A model generated the notes under the pieces. It saw only the letters and a list, made by a program, of their open reading frames with translations, made no database searches and had not been told where the DNA came from. A stretch of DNA of 64,000 nucleotides from Warburgia ugandensis (Eukaryota; Streptophyta; Magnoliopsida; Canellales; Canellaceae): positions 57,509,880-57,573,879 of the forward strand of contig CP141132.1 in the NCBI GenBank assembly GCA_035236585.1. The letters are read 5' to 3'. A program made the translations under genes and the position numbers. Positions 58,274 through 64,000 of this stretch are shown piece after piece. Each line of letters begins with the position of its first letter. The first letter of the stretch is position 1.

Positions 58274-60036
58274 ATAATGCCATATCTCAATGGCAATACT
58301 TTGATCATCAATAGCATGCATCACAATTAATATTCATATGAACACGTATCTATCTATCTAAGCATACTCAACAAATAATTTCAAAATGATAATTTAATAG
58401 CATGAAATAAAACAACACAAATAAAGATTATCAAAATTCATAATCTTTATCATCTCAATCAGAATAGCAAAACCACAAGTCATCATAGCTTAAGAATCCG
58501 TCAGAAGTAGCAGCCAATACTAACTAGATCAGACCATTGATTTAATGGCCGTTTCTAACTAGATTAACCATTGCTCTCATGATTAATCATGGGCTTAAGT
58601 AACCCACCTCGTTTACCATAAATCAAGTCTTATGTTCTCATCCATCTTGCAAGGGTTTTGATTAAATGGATCAAGGATCTAAGACCAATTTTTACTAGAT
58701 CGTGACATTGCTTTTGGATGTCCGATCTAATATGGAGCTGCTTTAGGATATAGTAGAGAGTTGGGGGGCGATCGTTGTCTTGATTATCACCTAAATCAAA
58801 TAATAATTTCTCGATTGATCTCTACTCCAACTAGATCATCAACTCTTAGCCTTTACTAATTAACTTAGGACAGGCAACCAAAGTTATTTTTAACCCAAAT
58901 CAGATCATTAATTAAGTCTAGATGGAACCATGTGAAATCAACAGTTAATACAATCTTGATTTAACGGCCATCGAGCTTATCATTCACAAAACTTAAAATC
59001 ATGTGTTTTTCATAAGAAACTTCTTTATTGCTTCCTCTTCATTTTAGATTCCATCAAAATTATCTAATAACTCTTTTGGTGACCTAATTGTCTTTAAATA
59101 TTTGATCATAGAGCTTGTCAGTTAGATATTCAGCATAAGTTGTTAAGTAGCCATGGTTTCGAAACAGTCTTGGCACATCTCATTTAATGTATGCCAATCA
59201 TACCTTTGTCGGATCTTCTTGAAATTCTTTTTGTCAAATCTCTAAATTATTTGCATACTTGGATATATCATATTTAGATTCATAAGGTTCATCCCAGCTG
59301 TCACCAAGTTCACAGAATTCACAAAGTAGGAATATATAATATAATATACCCGGCAGTATAATGAAGTCTTTTAACTCCACCAGTGTGGGTTTATGATCTC
59401 GTAACCAGTCCCAAGCCCGGATAAAGGAGAAGGGTTGTGTTAGGTTGCCAGCTGGTGTAAATTTTTTTGGCAAATCCTACGTCATGAATATAAAGACTAA
59501 GACATTCTCTTAGTCTAGGGTATTCCCCACAAGTGATGTACAGCATCAGAACCTAGATGCAGAAAGAAATGAGCAAGAGCTGCTAGGGCATATTGCATCG
59601 GACTTGGGTGTAGTGGGAAATGGGCAAGGGCTGATAGAGAGTTCCTGCAAAAGCGACGCGCTGCATCAGAATCCAAGTGCAGTGGGAGTTAGGCAGGGGT
59701 TCTTGTAACCTTCTAGATGTGCATAGGTAAAGAGACTAGCTCACGAGAATAAGAGTTGTATCGCCATATAGAATATAGGTACATTGACATGTAAGATTAT
59801 GGAGTTAGTAGATATGATGAAAAGTAGGAGAGAATATAGCCTATGTCTAAGAAACCAAGTGGAAAAGGGCTAAAACTAGAGAAATCAATGGGTATAAGCT
59901 TTGGTATATAGGAAACGACAATAGTAGAAATGAAATAGAGATAATGGTGGATAAAGAATTAAAGGATAAAGTAATAAACATTTGACGAACTAGTGATAGA
60001 ATTCTACTAATAGTCTAAACAATAAGGAATTAGAAA
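58274..60036. other. Unassigned stretch, LTR-like debris on the left
   Basis: 58274-59100 has the AT-rich text with gatca/ccattgattt phrases seen in the minus-strand gypsy LTRs, but no clean alignment. At 59543, 59595 and 59663 a gcatc(a/g)ga...gcagtggg...gggcaag unit recurs three times imperfectly. A 79-codon minus-strand frame at 59234-59473 is not recognised. Confidence 0.35.
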
Positions 60037-60041
60037 AGAAC

Positions 60042-60469
60042 TGTTTTTTTTTTCTTGAGTAACCAATGATGTATTAGTCATGTGACCTTGAGGTCACGGG
60101 TTCAAGGCGTGGAATCAGCCTCTTGCAAAAATGCAAGGTAAGGCTGCCTACTTTAGGCCATTGTGGCCCGCCCCTTCCCCGGACCCCGCATAGGCGGGAG
60201 CTTTGTGCACTGGGGCTGCCCTTTTTAACCAATGATGTATTATTATGATATACATGTACACTACTTATAATCTTTACAAGCTACTAAAAAAGGAACAAAA
60301 TAACCATACAGTTAAGTTTCCTTATTTACAAAGTTGACTAGCCTAAATAACCATTCAGCTAAGTTTCCTTATTTACAAAGTTGACTAGCCTAAATTTACT
60401 CATAAAATACAGCTAGACAATCCCTAGAGATTAGCAAGACATCTCAGCTGAATATTCTCCTTTCCAACA
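60042..60469 (-). repeat. 3' LTR of the copia element, with a 47-bp internal tandem repeat
   Basis: About 260 bp when the SINE is removed. Two 47-bp units (60298-60344, 60345-60391) share gtttccttatttacaaag and ttgactagcct and differ at only a couple of bases. Confidence 0.7.
60077..60225 (+). mobile_element. Au-type SINE inside the copia LTR, 5'-truncated
   Basis: Starts gtcatgtgaccttgaggtca and ends ggggctgcccttttt. It is flanked by perfect TAACCAATGATGTATTA (60060-60076, 60226-60242). It inserted after the copia element and lacks about the first 30 bases of the head. Confidence 0.93.
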
Positions 60470-63400
60470 CTACCCCTCAAGCTGGCTTGAAGATATCTTC
60501 CATCGCCAGCTTGCTAGTTAATTTCTCAAATTGTTTCTTGGACAGTCCCTTTGTAAGAATATTTGCAATTTGTTCATCAGTTGGTATATAGGTCATCTGA
60601 ATTTGCTCGTTCTCTATTTTGTCCTTGATGAAGTGCTTGTCTACCTCAACATGCTTGGTCCTGTCATGAAGAACAAGGTTATGTGCTATTGAGATTGCTG
60701 CTTTGTTATCACAGTATGTCTTTATTGGAGAGGGACTTGAGATTTTAAGTTCCTCTAAGATTCTCTTAATCCACAATACCTCAAAAATTCCATGGGCAAC
60801 TGATCTAAATTTGGCTTCAGCATTGCTTCCAGCCACCACATTATGTTTTTTACAACGCCAAGTAATAAGATTTCCTCCCACAAAAGTACAGCAGCTAGAG
60901 GCTGACCTTCTATCAATTATACTCCCAGCCCAATCTGCATCTGTATATACTTCAATTTGTAGGTTACCATGCTTTTCAAATGTCAGGACCTTCCTTGGTG
61001 ATCCCTTAAAGTACCTTAGGATTCTATACACTGCCTCAAAGTGTTTTGGACCTGGTGAGTGCATAAATTGACTTACCATGCTCACTGCAAAAGCTATATC
61101 TGGTTGGGTTATACAATAAATAAATCAGTTTACCAACCAGCCTTTGAAATTGTTCACTATTCTTCACATCTTTGGGTTTAGTAGATTGGAGCTTCAAATT
61201 AGGTTCCCTTGGTGTCTCTGCTGCCTTGTAGCTGAGTAGACTTGTCTTTCCAAGAAGATCCAGCACATATTTTCCTTGAGACAGGAAGATGCGCCTTTTA
61301 GACCTGGCATACTCCATTCCAAGAAAATACTTTAAGACTCCCACGTCCTTGATTTCAAATTCATTAGTAAGAACTCTCTTGAGTCTCTTTAGCTCAACAT
61401 GATCATCACCTGTTAATATTATATCATCAATAGAAACAATTAAAATAGCAATCTTTCCTTTTGTTGAGTGTTTATGAAACATAGTGTGATCTGCCTGACT
61501 TTGTGGACATCTGTGGGTCTTTACAGCTTTCCCAAATCACTCAAACCATGCTTTGGGAGATTGCTTAAGGCCGTATAGAGATTTTCTTAGTCTACACACT
61601 TTTCTTTCACCAAGATGTTCCTCAAACCCTGGTGGTAGGCTCATAAAGACTTCCTCTTCCAAATCCCCATTTAAGAATGCGTTTTTTACATCTAGCTGGT
61701 GTAAGGGCTAGTTTAGAATAACGGCTAAGGATAGTAAAACATGGATTGAATTAATCTTTGCAACTAGAGCAAAGTTTCCTCTCCTGGTAGTCAATACCGC
61801 GTGTTTGTGTAAAACCTTTTGCCACTAAATGCACCTTGTACCTTTCTATACTTCCATCAGCTCTACACCCATTTGTATTCTACTATTTTCTTCCCCCTTG
61901 GTAAGTTAACTATCTCCCAAGTCCCATTTTTTTTAAGAGCATTCATCTCTTCCAAAATTGCTAATTTCCAATCCAGGTTATCTAAGGATTTCTGAATGGT
62001 TCTTGGGATAAACAGTGGGAGATTTTAAGGTAAAAGTTTTATGAGGCTTAGAAAACTTATAGTAAGACACACATTTAGTAAGAGGATGTTCTGTAAAGGT
62101 TTGAACTCCCTTTCTCAGTGCTATAGGCACATCAAAATAAAAAACAATAGGAGTGGAATTTGATAAAGAAGGATTAGAGTAACTTGGGGTTGTAGATGAA
62201 TCATTGCTTGGAGAGTGATTGGTTTTGTGCTAGAGTTGTGGGCATGTCTTCATTTTTTTGATGAGTACCCCTTCGAGTGTAAATACGGAGTTCTGAAGTA
62301 GGATTATGGTGATCTTGTCTTAGTATTTCTCCTCCTGTTTGTGAGTCATCTAAGTTTGGTAGCAGTAGACTAGTATTTCCTCTTTCTTCATTATTGTGAC
62401 TACTAGAGGTGGAAGGATCAAGAACGGGTACGGGAGAGAAGGTAGTAGGCAGAGGAACAGCTGTTTCCCAAAATTGAGCTTTCTTATTTTCTCTCTTCCC
62501 CTGAAGATAGTTTTGACCAAAGTAAGGCTAACTTCCCAGAAATGATACATCCATACTCACAAAGGTTTTTTTTGTTTTAGGAATATAACACTTATATCCC
62601 CTTTTATTGGGGACATGGCCTATGAACACACATTTTTCCGCCTTAGGATCAAGTTTGGAACGAAGCCTACTAGGGATGTGTACAAACATAGTGCACCCAA
62701 AAATTTTCAAGGGTAACTCAAAGAAAAGTCGACATTTAGGGAAGAAAGTTTTGAAACATTCTAAGGGTGTAATATATTTTAAAATAAGAGTAGGCATTCT
62801 ATTTACCAAATCGGATGCTATCAAATTGCATCTCCCCATAAATATTTTGGAACATGCGTTGAAAACATAATAGCACATGCAACTTCAAGTAAGTGTCGAT
62901 TTTTTCTCTCGGCAATACCATTTTGTTGAGGAGTATCACTACAAGTAGACTGATGTTGAATTCCTTTTTCTTTGAAAAAATTTCCCAAAACTTGATTGAA
63001 ATACTCAGTTCCATTGTTGGAATGAAGTATTTTTATTTTTGTTTGAAACTAGTTTTCAACAATATTGAAAAAAATTTGGAAAAAATTTTCAACTTTAGAT
63101 TTATCATTCATCAAGTATACCCAATATAGCCGAGTGTGATCATTTATGAAAGTTACAAACCATTTTTTTCCAGAAGATTTGGCAATTTTTGAAGGACCCC
63201 AAACATCACTACGAATCAAGTAAAAAGGTTTTGAGGCACAATATGGTTTTGAACTATAAGTAGTGCAATGGCTCTTTGATAAATGACAACTTCCACATTG
63301 AAAAGATGAACAATCCACATTTTTTAATAGAACAGGAAACATATATCTCAAATAAGAAAAACTAGGATGTCTTAGCCTAAGATGCCATATCATTATTTGT

Positions 63401-64000
63401 TCTCGGACAGAGAGAGAGCTAACATTAGTACTAAATCCCTGAGCTTGTTTATTACATAAGAGGTTGTGATCAAAATAGTAGAGACCATTTACCATTCTAG
63501 CACTGCCAATCATCATCCCCGTGCTCAGATCCTGAAAAACACAGTGTGAATCAGAAAAAATAGCACGACAATTGGAATCTTTAGAGAGTTGAATCATAGA
63601 TCAGAGATTCCAAGCAAGCTTATGGACATGAAGGACAGATTTTATGGTGATTTTATCAGAAATTTTGATAGAACCTTTTCCTGCGATAGATGAAAAATTT
63701 CCATATGCAATTCTGACTTTTTTATCACTAGAACATGGCAAATGAGAATGAAATATATGGGACAGATATGTCATGTGATCAGAAGCACCTGAATCAATGA
63801 TTCAAGGTGTATGACTAGAATGACAAGAGAAAGCACTAAAGTTGCTACCTGTTTGAGCCAAAGAAACACTAGGAATACCAAATTCTGGATTGGATTTTAG
63901 CAGCTTTAGAAGACGATCCATCTACTCTTTATTGAAGGGACCAGCATAAGCCTCACTTGCACGAGCATATCGGTCTCCAGGTTAGCTACTCTTCCAATTG

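Larger units (their letters stand above)
60042..64000 (-). mobile_element. Broken Ty1/copia retrotransposon, minus strand, cut by the window edge
   Basis: The 3' LTR is 60042-60469 (TGTTGGAAAGG start, AAAACA end on the minus strand; a SINE lies inside it), with a polypurine-like ttgaggggtag just before it. Reading down from 64000, the pol region shows a gag-pre-integrase and integrase N-terminal part (about 63050-63600), the integrase end (about 62500-62900), reverse transcriptase (about 61036-62300) and RNase H (about 60477-61085). That order is copia-type. Gag and the 5' LTR lie beyond the window. It is broken, with roughly five or more interruptions. The well-kept domains suggest moderate age. 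Confidence 0.88.

Noticed and set aside
59234-59473. 79-codon minus-strand frame
   Set aside because: Unrecognised, between repeats, no splice context or family motif; left as unassigned DNA.

Overview
The window is plant nuclear DNA, from a flowering plant with a large, repeat-rich genome. The evidence is an intron-rich host gene of a plant-type AFG1 ATPase, tRNA-derived SINEs of the Au family, plant RTE-clade LINEs, Ty3/gypsy and Ty1/copia remnants, and long GA/CT microsatellites. The long introns packed with repeats would suit a palm-like monocot or an early-diverging angiosperm, but I cannot name the species. There is no CRISPR array, operon or other bacterial feature.

Layout. 1-2739: part of a long Ty3/gypsy-type LTR in minus orientation, running off the left edge. 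2740-8254: unassigned AT-rich DNA with one SINE, a 93-bp CT tract and three fold-back MITEs; one MITE has a perfect 9-bp target duplication. 8260-26066: a nested stack. The outermost layer is one solo LTR (plus strand, perfect GTATG duplication). A broken minus-strand Ty3/gypsy element (10898-22381) lies inside it and itself carries an unrelated solo LTR (17518-19408, perfect ATAGC duplication). A second solo LTR of the outer family lies at 22810-25659. 26313-26980: a SINE abutting a 3' fragment of a ribosome-biogenesis RRS1 gene that seems to keep an intron. 28201-29379: a MULE-like inverted-repeat element with a GC-rich tandem-repeat interior.

30851-49862 is the main host gene: eight minus-strand exons encoding the C-terminal 305 residues of an AFG1/LACE1-like AAA+ ATPase, with GT-AG introns and an in-frame stop. 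The frame carries through every junction. The N-terminal exons (Walker A and Walker B) were not found in the window. The introns hold SINEs, an RTE LINE, a probable solo copia LTR and a tandem duplication that copied a splice donor.

49863-64000: unassigned DNA (possibly one very long intron of the same gene), three RTE LINE fragments, LTR scraps, a truncated young SINE, and the 3' half of a broken minus-strand Ty1/copia element that runs off the right edge.

Apart from the ATPase gene and the RRS1 fragment, most open frames here are chance frames in repeats. The most informative features are the ordered insertions, which can be read from intact target-site duplications.
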